From Panicum virgatum (taxonomy: Eukaryota; Streptophyta; Magnoliopsida; Poales; Poaceae), in assembly GCF_016808335.1 (NCBI RefSeq), contig NC_053149.1, forward strand, positions 27,773,339 to 27,837,338: DNA of 64,000 bases, written 5' to 3'. Below the pieces are notes generated by a model. It was not told the DNA's origin and did no database searches. It was given only the letters and a program-made list of their open reading frames with translations. The translations under genes were made by a program, and so were the position numbers. Positions 34,347 through 45,569 of the stretch are shown in pieces; the first letter of the stretch is position 1; every line of letters starts with the position of its first letter.

Positions 34347-36730
34347 TGTGGCAGAACCACCTGAATTATCCCGACTCAAGTGCGCTGGCCATCACCATAA
34401 AGACAACACCGACTCAAACGCACTTCAAACGGAACAATTCTTGGTCTATCGGGTAATGTCCCGATACAACCACCGGATCTCAGATCGAACAAGCATACCC
34501 CGCACGAAGGCGAGTCCAGAGATATTACAAACATATATTTTACAACACAGGCATAGTAGTTATTACAATAAGTTCAAAGTATTACAACAAGATAACTTGA
34601 TTATCTTCACAAAGTAAGTTTTAGTTAGTTCACATAGTATGTAAATCATGGTTTGCTAAGAATTAAGTAACTCAGTACACAACCAACATTTAAATTCATT
34701 AAAATTAATTCAAATAGGAAGTATAGAGAGCAATCTATCCTGTAAATTTCATACCATTTGATGCAGCCAATTATTCAGAATAAAACATTTACTCAGACAG
34801 CACCTAGAAAAAGATTAAATTCTATAGACTAAACTAGAGCAAAACAGAGACTATAAATTTAACAAGATATCAATATAGAGCTAACACAGCTACTGTAAAA
34901 TTTTCAGAATTTATCTAGGCTTAAAACAGAAGTAATAATTTTGACAATCTTAAACCACATATGGTCAAACTAATTAGTAAAGAAAGTTATATAATGTTTC
35001 TAGATCCTAAATTTTACAGACTTGAACATATATCGAAAATAGAGTTCCACAAATATTCTAAGATTTTTTTAAGTAAGGAAACTATTTATTATAATTAAAT
35101 CCTACTTAACAAGCATTAAATCAAAGATATAGTTAAACAGATTTGAAATTTACCAAACTTTTGTAATAGCAAGGTTTTAGTGACATACATGCATAGAAAA
35201 AGTTTCACAGTTAGACCTTTAATATTTCTACAAGCATAAATACATTAGCAAAACTAGTAGATCTAGGAATCTTGAAACTTTGACATAGTTAATGATGTCA
35301 AAAAGAGTTCAAATTCTTACCAGGTACTAGTAACACTGCAAGACACATTCTAGCCAAAAACCATATGAAGTTACTGAGTACAACTCCTAGAACAATTAAA
35401 GCCTAATTATTCTATTCTTTTTCTTGGATTAACATGCAAACCAAAACTGAAGATGTGTAAGTAACAAAACATGTAGGTTTAGTAACGAGGATTCCAAAAC
35501 ATTTGGATTTATATTTTTTATTTTTCTACGAATTTCTAGGCATTTTCAAAGTTTACTGATTTAAATTCTAGAGTTCATGTACATTTCTCAGTTTAACCCC
35601 TAGAAGTTTTTGAATCCTAACAGATAGGCCCTTGGCCGGAGTCAGAGCAGAGGGAGGGGTTTGACAGCCGATTACAGCGAGATGGGTCACCGGCGGCAAT
35701 GGCAAAGGTGGGAAAAAGCAAGAGGGGGCTGAGCCGCACCTGTAGGTGTGCTTGGCTTGACGGGAGATGGCCGGAGGAGGCGGGTCTGCGGAGGAGGATG
35801 GCCGGCGGCAGATCTGCGCGATGGCCGTGGCTTTCCGGCGGCGAAGGGGTGGGATGGCCTGGTCTGGGAGCTGCGCGAGAATGAGGTGGAGCTAGGGGTG
35901 GGGTCTGCGCGGGCAGAGCTGCCGTGGAGGAGCGGGGCGACGGTGAGCTCGAGCTCGCCGGCATTCGGGTGGGCGGTGGCGGCGTTCTGGGGTTTGGAGC
36001 GGTGAAGTGGCGAGGAAGGGAGGAGTTTGGAATGCGGGGGTTCTCCTAGTGCTGAAGCACACGAGAGAAGGCGAGCCGGGGCTCTTCCCCAAGCTGGCCA
36101 CGGCGGCGGCGAGGTGGCGGCCGTGGAGCATGACCGGGGCAGCGTGGCGAGGGGAGGATGGCTCCAGCACGGGTGGGAGTGGGGCCAGGGGGTTGCGGGG
36201 GTGCCGCGTGTGGCAGTGGGCAGAGAGGGAGAGAGGAGGAAGATGACAGTTGGACTTGTTTGCAAATTCAGAAAAGTTTAGGGGTCCTACTGTAAAACAA
36301 AAATAACTAATAAACTAGGGCTCAAATGAAAAAGTGCCCAACATTAAAGTTGTTCAACTTTTCAAGATCTACAACTTTGGTGTTGTGCAAAAATTGATTT
36401 GATCAAAGGTTCAAGAGTTATTTTGAAAACATAGAAAGGATTTTGAATTTAATGGACTTTCAACTTTTTCAAAGCAAATTCATCTAAATTTCAGACTGAA
36501 AAGTAAAATTTCCTGCCATTTAATGATTACACTGAATTTTACAAAGAAACCCTCCACAAAAGCAATATTCACCCATCTTATTCAAATTAAATTATAGGAA
36601 GGTCCTTGCATCAAATCATATTTACACAATTAACCTTATATTTTTAAAATAAGACCCTTGTTCAAGCAAATTAAGAACATGATGCATAAAATAAATACAG
36701 TTCTACTGTGCTTACACCTAGGGTGTCACA
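34347..36730 (-). repeat. 5' LTR of element C (2384 bp, internally deleted)
   Basis: Same ends as 23019-26979. It lacks about 1.53 kb (junction near 34585, within a shared ACAACAAGA-like stretch) and about 65 bp of the GC-rich block. The remaining parts align well with scattered substitutions. Confidence 0.9.
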
Positions 36731-36735
36731 ACACA

Positions 36736-37914
36736 GTAAACCGACCAACCAAGCCCTGGCACCGACTTACCTGACAAAGGGGCCCACAAGGAGTGCACCA
36801 ACCAAAGATGGGCCCAAACCGCCTCAAAAGGGGGTTGGCCGAACCCATGGTTCGGCCGAACCCCCACTGAGGCGGTTCAGGCTAATATTTATGGATGGTG
36901 GGAACCGACCTCTAGCACTATAAAAAGGGCCTCCCTCACCCCCTCTCACACACACCATCAATGAGCAACACCGCCATTCCAAGATGTACTAGTGTAGTAC
37001 TAGCTGGAGTTGGGAGTTAGGGAGAGTGGTACAAGGTTTCGGAAGAGCCCTCGGCGGTCTGGCAAATTTTGTCTCGGCCCCTTTGTAAGACTCAAGTGCT
37101 TTAGATTTATCTTCTCTATTTACTGAATTGTCTTCATGGTTATATATTTCATACCTTAGTGCGTTAGTTAAGCGTGGTTGAGTGTAGTGTTTATATTATG
37201 GCACGGAATCTCCGTTCGACCGAATGCTCTGGTTTTCATGTGGCTAGAGTAGTAATCAATAGTGTAGACGTGGTGTCTATACTATCGGTTACCTGAGGTT
37301 GCGCCCAACCCCACGGATAGTTGTTGTAGCCCCGGGGGTGACAGCTCCAACCAGGCCTTTGTATTCCACCACGTTCGCGTTGGTGTTTCCGTAGTGTTGT
37401 TGGCGGCCAGACCCCGATCACCCCTTCCCAGTCTTTTCGAGGATCAGAAAGGTACCGTCGCTGCGATGTGCCAAGGTATGATCGCTATGTTTGACCTTTG
37501 CTTAGTTAACCCCTTTGGTATGAACCATAGTAGAATCGCAGTAAGGGAGAAGTAATTAGGAACCTTGACCTCTCTCGTTGACCTCCTAGCTTTGCTTGTC
37601 TGCTCTGCTATCTTATCATGGAGTTCTCCTGTGTGTGTCACTTATACAAAACTCCTATTCTTTCGTATACCCCCATATTAGTCTAGTGGAGTTCTCCTGT
37701 GTGTGTCACTTATACAAAACTCCTATTCTTTCGTATACCCCCATATTAGTCTAGTTTATATACTAGCTAGTAGTTACGTGGTGGCTATTTATCAACTTCT
37801 TTAACCATTACTTTCTTGAGGATAAATACGATACCCTGTAATACTCTTGGGTGAAAGCTACAACGTCATCCGTTCTCTTGCGGATTTATATGTTTGCATT
37901 AACAAATGCCAACA
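36736..37914 (+). repeat. 5' LTR of element A, second segment
   Basis: Continues from 23018 with GTAAACCGACCAACC, matching 53403 onward in the 3' LTR. It contains a TATA motif at 36919 and a 68-bp tandem duplication starting at 37620 and 37688 (single copy in the 3' LTR). It ends CCAACA at 37914. Confidence 0.9.
36919..36926 (+). promoter_or_regulatory. Putative TATA box of the element A LTR
   Basis: TATAAAAA in the context AGCACTATAAAAAGGGCC, about 200 bp into the second LTR segment. It is conserved in the 3' LTR at 53629-53636. Confidence 0.6.
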
Positions 37915-37921
37915 AGCTTTC

Positions 37922-37939
37922 TGCCGCCGTTGCCGGGGA
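37922..37939 (+). other. Primer-binding site of element A
   Basis: TGCCGCCGTTGCCGGGGA, seven bases after the LTR end. It resembles the TGGCGCCGTTGCCGGGGA site used by Athila-like elements (tRNA-Asp type) with one difference. Confidence 0.75.
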
Positions 37940-38662
37940 AGCAATTGGCGTAAAGATTTTGATATTTATCTTGATATCTACTAGCCAAGTTTACCACTAG
38001 CTTTAAAAAAAAGAGTATCTTTACGAGCCCACGGTGCCTAATCTTTCATGAATAATCAAACCACCACCCTTCCATCTCATAGATAGGTACATATGTATAC
38101 ACACTAACTCTATGTAGATGGAGAGAAGGTCGCCGTCATGAGAAAATAAGACCATCATACGTGACGGAATGACTACATTGCATCACTCATAATTCAATCA
38201 TCAATTGTAAGTGATGAATAGACCAAGGTAAGAGAACCAATCCAAAAACATTTGATTCCCAAGTTCATTTTCACCACTGCATTTTTGTAGTTCATCATAT
38301 ATCTAGTGCTTTCCTCGGGTGGCTCCTAGTCTTTGAGCTGTATTCGAGCACCATGCCTAGTCTAGGTAGATGACAATTTTATTTTTATCTATCTACCAAG
38401 TCTAGCTTCATGGGAGACGGATGTTAAACGCGACCATATCGGTTTCATATGTTGGCAATGCCAGTCGGTATGGTGTTTTCATTAGATGGTCGATGCTACG
38501 AGCAAAAGCTGAAGCCTAGATTTTCATGCATCTCATCACTCATTTAATTTCTTTTTTCTGAAACCATGGCATGTTTTTTTAAATGCACTCATCCACCCCG
38601 TTCGCATTGTTTTGCATACAAAAAAATGGTTCTTTAATCCATCATTCAGTGTTCGCACATCT
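37940..38662 (+). other. Element A internal region, left part (no gene)
   Basis: No ORF or domain seen. It ends with ACATC (38658-38662), the target site of element B. Confidence 0.6.
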
Positions 38663-39927
38663 ATTGGCTGTCATTAACGACCAATTTTGACTGTCAACTC
38701 CTGCACAAAAGGGAACCACAAAGTGGAATAAATGCTAGCATAGGGTTTATTTAATAACAAATTCCACATATGGTGCTTGAGAATGTGTGCATGTGGTTTT
38801 GAACTAATTTCGCAGGTTTCAAGTACACTTTGGCCCGACATAAATCGCAAAAATTATCAAAGCACCGATTCAGGCTCAAATGGACCAAGTGTAGCCCAAG
38901 AACCCAGTTCAGACCACTCAAGACAGGCCAAGCCCGACTGGGTTAAGACAAGGAGGCCCAGGACAGCCTGCTGGACGAAGCTGGGGGCAGTTAGCCCACC
39001 TGGCAGGCCGACAGACCTACTGGTCGGCCGACCAGGCCCATGGGCCCCACCGCCTCAGCTTCGACACATGGCGCCTCCCTGCTGGTTGCTTAAGTCAGTT
39101 CCAGGTGCTTCAGCCCGTGGCTCCCTCCTATAAATACAAGGGGAGGGGGTACAGGAATGGACACACACACATCACACCCTCTCAACTCACCTTTCTCCCT
39201 TGGAGCTTGAGGCTTTCATCCTAGATGCTTAGGTAGACTAGGAGGTGTAGAAGATGAGGAGAGTGAGGAGGAGTCAGGGGGAGTGCTGAGTCTGTCAGCA
39301 CTCTTCTCTGCTTGTACCTCGACGGATGCTTATTCGGTTGTAAGTGTTCGAGACTTTCTTTGTTTGTTTATTTGGAATTAGAGTTTAGATCGCAAGTTAT
39401 CATCTCTGCCTTATATTAGTTGATGTGTATGCTAGCGAGTAGCATTTGATCTTAGCTTAAGACCCTGGATAGAAAAGGGTAGTCTTGGCCAGGGCTAAGG
39501 TTAGTAGGGAAAGGCGTAGACGTGGTGTCTAGGCTGGACTATACCACACAGTTGTCTGATAGTCCCACAATTTGTAGAGGTAGCCGGCAGGTGGTGACAG
39601 CCCTGTTCGAGCATTTTAGTAATCCTCCACGTTCGAATATCAGATAGAGCACATATTGGAACTACCGGTTTGCATAAGTCGGTCGATACCTTTAGCTCGA
39701 AGTATAACGGTGACGTGATCTCTTCTTGTAGGCATAGATTCTAGATATAGAAGTCCTCTCTTCTATCTTCTCCCCACCGATGCGTGTGTCCTTGGATGAG
39801 CCTGAACCTGTAGATAGCGTACTCACGTTCCTCAGTGGATACGATACCCTGGAATATTCTTGGGTGAAAGCTACAGCGGTATCCGTGCGCTTGCGGATTT
39901 TATTCGTGACGTTGCAAAATACCAACA
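38663..39927 (+). repeat. 5' LTR of element B (1265 bp)
   Basis: Aligns with 46919-47169, 47677-47685 and 50118-51014. It retains about 130 bp (after CACTCAAGA, up to TCGGCCG before ACCAGGCCC) that the 3' LTR has lost at the solo LTR junction. Confidence 0.92.
39129..39136 (+). promoter_or_regulatory. Putative TATA box of the element B LTR
   Basis: TATAAATA within CTCCTATAAATACAAGGGG. The same motif is in the 3' LTR at 50216. Confidence 0.6.
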
Positions 39928-39934
39928 AGCTTTC

Positions 39935-39952
39935 TGGCACCGTTGCCGGGGA
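39935..39952 (+). other. Primer-binding site of element B
   Basis: TGGCACCGTTGCCGGGGA, seven bases after the 5' LTR. It has one difference from the Athila-type TGGCGCCGTTGCCGGGGA. Confidence 0.85.
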
Positions 39953-40059
39953 ACAGTAGCTACATTATCTACGGACTCAGTCATCCCCGTATCTCCCTTT
40001 TTCTTTTTCCTTGATTCTACCTCAACCCCCGCTACCCATAGAGCAGCGATCCCTTTTAC

Positions 40060-40960
40060 AGCTCTCTTCACCCAAGGGCGAGTTCTACGAGCCAGCACCC
40101 TCTGCTGACCCAATTCTTTCTACTAGCTATGAACTCGACTCAGGCTACATAGCCTTTGTTCAGGAAAATTCCTTTTCAGAAAGGGATTGTGAAAATCCCT
40201 AACATCATCTGCGCGAGTTCGAGCAAGTATGTTCATGCAAGAAAATTTTGGGCATGACACACGAAACTCTTAAATGGAAATTGTTTCCTTTTTCCCTTTC
40301 GGGAGAAGCGAAGCAATGGTACATTAGTGTCGTAGGCGGTGTGAATGAAAGTTGGATTGAACTTCGGGATAGATTCTGTTCTGCATTATTTTTGCTTTCA
40401 CGAATACGTGCCTTATGAACAGAAATTTTAACTTTCCGTCAGAATGATAAGGAATCAATCGGTGTAGCTTGGGCTAGATTTACCTTATTGGTAAAATCAG
40501 GCCCAGACTTGTCATTACCTGAGCATTTATTGCTCCAACATTTTTATGCTGGTCTTGACAAAGGGTCTGCACTATCTCGATCTTACCTCTGGAGGATCTT
40601 TCGCTCATCTTACCCCAACTGAATGTAGGGAAGTCCTCGACAAAATCTTGGACAAAACCTCTTTCGTTTGTATCCACGAGCCAGTCCCCACAGAGCCCGA
40701 GATGCGTCAAGCGGAGCCTTCAGAAATCGAATCGGAATCCCCTGAAAGCCAATCAGTAGATTAGATCTATGAGACCACCTCTGAACATAAATCTGAAACA
40801 TCGGAGGAAGAAGACCCTCTACCTCCGGAATTTCTCCGAAGTATCGAGCCAGATGTCTTTGAAGATTTCAGCAACACCTCAAGATACTTCTGCCAGAAGC
40901 AACCACCAAACCCTGTCACTCCTACGGATCCCTTAGAGGAGAGTTTTCTTCGGGAGACAG
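40060..40960 (+). pseudogene. gag of element B (degenerate)
   Basis: Retrotransposon Gag relic. The recognisable stretch runs from about 40120 to 40620: ELDSGYIAFVQENSFS, then HHLREFEQVC, GMTHETLKWKLFPFSLSG, EAKQWY, WIELRDRFC, then in other frames SIGVAWARFTLLVKSGPDL and PEHLLLQHFYAGLD. This matches the Gag core of Athila-like elements. Stops occur at about 40201 and 40416, with further shifts at about 40585-40625. An acidic Glu/Ser-rich segment follows to 40960. No zinc knuckle is visible. Confidence 0.75.
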
Positions 40961-40968
40961 TTCAAGAG

Positions 40969-41571
40969 TTGACAACATTGATCAGCAATGAATGGCTGCA
41001 GGAAGGAGAGTCATCCGTATCTCCAATTGATCTAAACTCTCCCTCCACATCATTCCGTTGCCGTCTCCAAAATCAAAATGTGGACGCTCTCTATAGTCCC
41101 GCTGTCGGAGCTAATCTCATGTCAGATGAGTTTGCCTTAGCTTTTCTAGGCAATTACAAACTCACTCCGACAGACAGACAGCTCAAGAGACCTTCAGGTT
41201 CTCTTACAAGCAGCTACGGGATAATCACCGATGTGCCATTATGGCCCAATGATGTTAAAATCTGTCTGAACTTCCATATCTTCGAAGATCTCAACTTCGA
41301 CTTCTTGATAGGACATCCCCTTAAAGCTCTCTTTTCGGATGTTCCTAAGGATGGATGTTTAAACATCAAGTTAGGAAAGGACACATTCCACATCCCTGTG
41401 GATCGAGCATTGACATGCTCAGTGGAGGATCTCCCTATTCCAGAGCCGATCGAGGAAATAATGGCCACTTCCACCTCCGAGTTTTTTGACTTGGGCCTCG
41501 AGGAGGATATCGAGGAAATGCCGGAAGAAGTCAGTGATGCAGAAGAAGAATCCGGTGAAAATTCTGAATAG
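40969..41571 (+). pseudogene. Protease region of element B (active site lost)
   Basis: A 200-codon open frame whose centre has the layout of the Athila protease (normally a D-x-G-A-S-x-N-L-M-S active site, then a P-S-G-x-x-x-S-Y-G-I-I flap region). Here it reads YSPAVGANLMSDE and RPSGSLTSSYGIITDV, so the catalytic Asp-Thr/Pro-Gly is gone (SPAVG). LNFDFLIGHPL is the usual second conserved block. The C-terminus is acidic (EDIEEMPEEVSDAEEESGE). As written it should not cleave. Confidence 0.7.
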
Positions 41572-41576
41572 CTCGC

Positions 41577-44561
41577 GACTGAGAATCCATCACGACCTCC
41601 GATTGAGCTAAAGCCTTTACCGTCCGGGCTTAGATACGCCTTTCTGAATAGAGATGTAGAGTCTCATGTGATCATCAGCGACAAACTCTCAGAAGAGGAG
41701 ATGAATAAGCTCATTGCTGTTTTAGAGAAGCATCGATCGGTCTTCGGCTATACCCTACAAGACCTCATGGGCATCAGTCCTACCCTCTGCACCCACCGAA
41801 TCCCATTGGATCCCACAATAGCACCTTCTAGGGAACCCCAAAGAAGGTTGAACAATGCTATGAGGGAAGTGGTAAAGAAAGAGGTTCTTAAACTCCTAGA
41901 TGCCGGAATTATCTATCCTGTTCCGCATAGTGAGTGGGTAAGCCCAGTCCAAGTTGTGCCCAAGAAAGGAGGCATGACGGTGGTGGAAAATAGCAAGAAC
42001 GAGCTAATTCCCCAACGAACCGTCATGGGATGGAGGATGTGTATAGATTACAGGAAACTCAACAAGGCCACTAAGAAGGATCACTTCCCACTACCTTTCA
42101 TCGATGAGATGTTAGAGCGGTTGGCGAAGCACTCCTACTTCTGTTTCCTTGATGGTTATTCTGGTTACCATCAAATACCCATCCATCCCGAAGATCAGAG
42201 CAAGACCACGTTCACATGCCCCTATGGAACATATGCCTACCGACGAATGTCGTTTGGGTTATGTAACGCACCCGCATCATTCGAAAGATGCATGATGTCC
42301 ATTTTCTTCGACATGATCGAAGAAATTATGGAAGTTTTCATGGACGACTTCTCGGTCTATGGGACGACCTTCGATCATTGTCTAGAAAATTTAGACAGAG
42401 TCTTGCAGAGATGCCAAGAGAAGGACCTGATCCTCAACTGGAAAAAATGTCAGTTCATGGTCTGTGAAGGCATCGTTTTAGGACACTTAGTGTCCGAAAA
42501 AGGGATAGAGGTGGATAAGGCGAAGATTGAAGTCATTGAACAACTTCCGCCTCCCATCAATGTGAAAGGAATCAGAAGCTTCCTTGGCCATGCCAGATTC
42601 TATCGAAGGTTCATCGCAAACTTCTCCCAGATTGCTAGACCCCTCACAAGTCTCCTAGCCAAGGATGCTCCTTTCCAAGTCATAGATGAGTGCCATAAAG
42701 CCTTTGACACGCTCAAAAAGGCACTCATCTCGGCTCCAATCATTCAACCCCCAGATTGGAAGCTCCCATTCGAGATCATGTGTGATGCTAGTGATTACGC
42801 GGTGGGAGCCGTACTTAGTCAAACCAAGGATAAGAAGTATCACGTGATCGCGTACGCAAGCAAGACACTTACTGGAGCTCAGCTCAATTATGCCACAATA
42901 GAAAAGGAGCTCCTAGCAAGTGTCTTCGCTATCGACAAGTTTAGATCCTATTTAGTGGGTACCAAGGTCATCGTCTATACAGATCATGCCACACTCAAGT
43001 ACCTCTTCACTAAAAAGGATACTAAACCGAGGTTGATCAGATGAATTCTTCAACTCCAAGAGTTTGATTTGGAAATTAAAGATAAGAAAGGAGTAGAGAA
43101 TTCAGTGGCGGATCATTTATCGCGTATGACCAATACGAATACCCAAGACCCGACGATAAATGACTTCCTATGGGATGATATGCTTCTCAAGGTAACAGCT
43201 TCGCACCCCTAGTATGCGAATATCGTAAACTTCATGGTTTCGGGGTATATACCCCCAGAGGAAAGCAAAAAGAAGTTAGTGCACGAGAGCAGACGCCACC
43301 TATGGGATGCACCATATCTGTACCGAGTCTGTGCAGATGGGTTACTCAGACGTTGTGTACCCACGGCAGAAGGACAAAATATCATAGAGAAATGCCATGC
43401 GGCACCATATGGAGGTCACTATGGTGTATTTCGTACTCAAGCGAAAATCTGACAGAGTGGTTTCTATTGGCCATCTATGTATGAAGATACAAAGAACTTC
43501 ATCCGCAGATGTCCAAACTGCCAGAGGCATGGAGGAATCACAGCTCGCGATTCAATGTCCCTGAACTACAATCTTTAGGTCGAACTTTTTGATGACTGGG
43601 GTATTGATTACATGGGACCTTTTGTAAGATCCCAAGGATGCGAGTATATTCTGGTCGCCGTAGATTACGTCTCCAAATGGGTCGAAGCATGCCATGCAGA
43701 GCCGCTGATGCAAAGCATACCCGTAAGATGTTCCATGAGATTATCTTTCCAAGGTTTGGCACACCACGGATGGTAATTAGTGACGGAGGGTCATACTTCA
43801 TTGACTCAGCCTTCCGGAACTTTCTCAAGGAACTAGGGACAAGGCACAACATCGCGACTCCATATCACCCTCAGACCAGCGGTCAAGCAGAAACATCTAA
43901 CAAGCAAATCAAGAATATTCTGCAGAAGACCGTGAATGAGATGGGGAGATGGAAGCTGAAATTACCGGATGCACTATGGGCATACCGCACAACATACAAG
44001 ACACCCATTGGAATGTCACCCTATCAGCTTGTTTATGGGAAAACTTGCCACTTACCCGTAGAGCTGGAGCACAGAGCGCATTGGGCTATCCGGAAGTGGA
44101 ACACGGATCTTAAAATAGCCGGAGAATACCAAAAGCGTCAAATCGCGGAATTGGAAGAATGGAGAGACAAAGCTTATCATAGTGCCTCGATTTACAAAGA
44201 AAGAACCAAGAGATGGCACGATAAGCGATTGAAGTCTAAGAACTTCAATCCCGGAGACAAGGTATTGCTCTTTAATTCCAGGGTCAAGTTATTTAGTCAT
44301 GGGAAACTACGAAGCAAATGGCAAGGACCGTATCACGTCATCGACACATCACCACATGGAGCCATACAAAATGACGATGGAAACGCCTATAAGGTAAACG
44401 GTCAACGACTCAAGCTTTTCCTAGACCATAATAAAGCTATTGATGAGGAGATAGATGTGATTGACTTAGTTGATCCCGTACTTACATTCAAAAAGAGCCA
44501 TATAGGCCAAAAGGGAAGGTGGGCCCATCCTACCTCTCAAACTTATAAACCCACCAGTTGA
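41577..44561 (+). pseudogene. pol of element B: RT, RNase H, integrase (degenerate)
   Basis: 41668-43044 is one long open frame with reverse transcriptase ([37 protein letters not shown], the catalytic [22 protein letters not shown]) and RNase H ([27 protein letters not shown]). A TGA at 43042-43044 replaces the expected Trp codon, and the frame then resumes (ILQLQEFDLEIKDKKG, VADHLSRM). Further stops lie near 43212, 43449 and 43576. The integrase zinc finger (CPNCQRHG) is near 43510, the first Asp is in WGIDYMGPF near 43600, and a one-base deletion at about 43690 shifts the rest into the frame 43638-44561 ([25 protein letters not shown] with the catalytic Glu). The C-terminus ends without a chromodomain, as usual for Athila-like integrase. 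Confidence 0.92.
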
Positions 44562-44942
44562 CCCGCGCAAGCTGGGGCCCACTGGGGCCCAGCCTGGGCC
44601 AGCCGACCTATAGGTTTGCCGAATCTGGGCCAGCCCCAGTGAGGCCCAGCTTCGGGGCACGGCCTGCTTGACCCACCTAGAGTCCAATTCCGCGAGGCAT
44701 GACAGCGTTTCGCTATGAGAAAAGGAGTCTCGTACCATTCTTCCTCTCTTCAGAAACCCTAAACTCCATACCTTGTTTTCATCTATTCCCGAAAATCTCC
44801 ATTGGTTCCACCAGCATTCCATCACCATCAACCCACGGCCGATAAGGAGATAGTCCCTTACGTTGCGCCAGAATCCCGCCAGGACAATCCACTTAGCCCT
44901 ATCAAGTAGTACTTCACGGAGGCTCATCAAGAAAAAGCCTTC
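44562..44942 (+). other. Element B, spacer after pol (no gene)
   Basis: GC-rich then mixed sequence without a supported ORF. Contains repeats of GGGGCCCA-like tracts at 44570-44660. Confidence 0.5.
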
Positions 44943-45569
44943 TTGGTGACAGTAACCTCGCCGTCAACACCTCGAAGCATCCCCAGAAGGAAGGACCCAA
45001 GGGGCGCTAGGGGTAGGTCGGCCGATCACCTTGGTCGGCCAATTTCCCCACGAGCCCATTCGGCTCTAGGCTCCTCTGGTGGTTCTCCATTGCCTGGTGG
45101 AGCACTTCCAGATGAGGTACGGCGAAGCAAACCACGAAACAGGCCCTCCAAAAAGAAATTGGAGGTCTTTGCGGTCAAGTTGTTCTAAGACGAGAATGCA
45201 CCCGGGCCAAGACTTAAGCCCGATGAAGAATATGTGCACTCGTGGATGACAAAGGAGGGCCGGATAATCAGCCACGACTACCGGCACAACAAGATATCTC
45301 CTGATGAGATGCCACTCCAACCACGCCTCACAATCTTTGGAGTGAGGCCACCAGCAAGAGCGGAAGATTATCAGGACAAGTCTGAGATAAGGAAACTTTC
45401 CAACGAGCTTACAAAAGCTCATATGGCCGGTATCAGATTGGACACATCTCAGCAGAGGTTGAGAGAGGAGGTCAGAGAAATGCAAGGGGACCTTGATCTT
45501 TACCTTGAGTTTCTTGATGAGAGGATGGATCGTCTAGCAAAGGCACTAGGGATCCAAAACTTTGAGTAG
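44943..45569 (+). pseudogene. Post-pol ORF of element B with coiled-coil C-terminus (function unknown)
   Basis: One reading frame of about 209 codons with a single in-frame TAA at 45186-45188 and no ATG at its left edge. The N-terminal part is basic and Pro/Ser-rich (RSIPRRKDPRGARGRSADH). After the stop come DENAPGPRLKPDEEYVHSWM and a long charged helix with heptad pattern (SEIRKLSNELTKAHMAGIR to LEFLDERMDRLAKALG). It sits where env-like ORFs are found in some Athila elements, but it has no signal peptide and no membrane segment. I do not assign a function. Confidence 0.45.

Larger units (their letters stand above)
23019..36730 (-). mobile_element. Ty3/gypsy retrotransposon C (chromovirus, Tekay-like), TSD ACACA, with extra ORF upstream of gag
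   Basis: Minus-strand element. In its own direction the LTRs start TGTGACACCC and end GCCACA, at 34347-36730 (5' LTR) and 23019-26979 (3' LTR). The flanks carry the perfect duplication ACACA (23014-23018, 36731-36735). The primer-binding site TGGTATTAGAGCT (34332-34344, minus) is the tRNA-iMet site with one change. The order in its own direction is leader, an extra ORF, gag, protease, RT, RNase H, integrase with chromodomain-like end, purine tract, 3' LTR. All gag-pol frames contain stops or shifts, so it is dead. It sits in the 5' LTR of element A. Confidence 0.92.

Noticed and set aside
44943..45569. env gene in the Athila-like element
   Set aside because: No signal peptide, transmembrane segment or surface-protein features. 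Described only as an ORF of unknown function.
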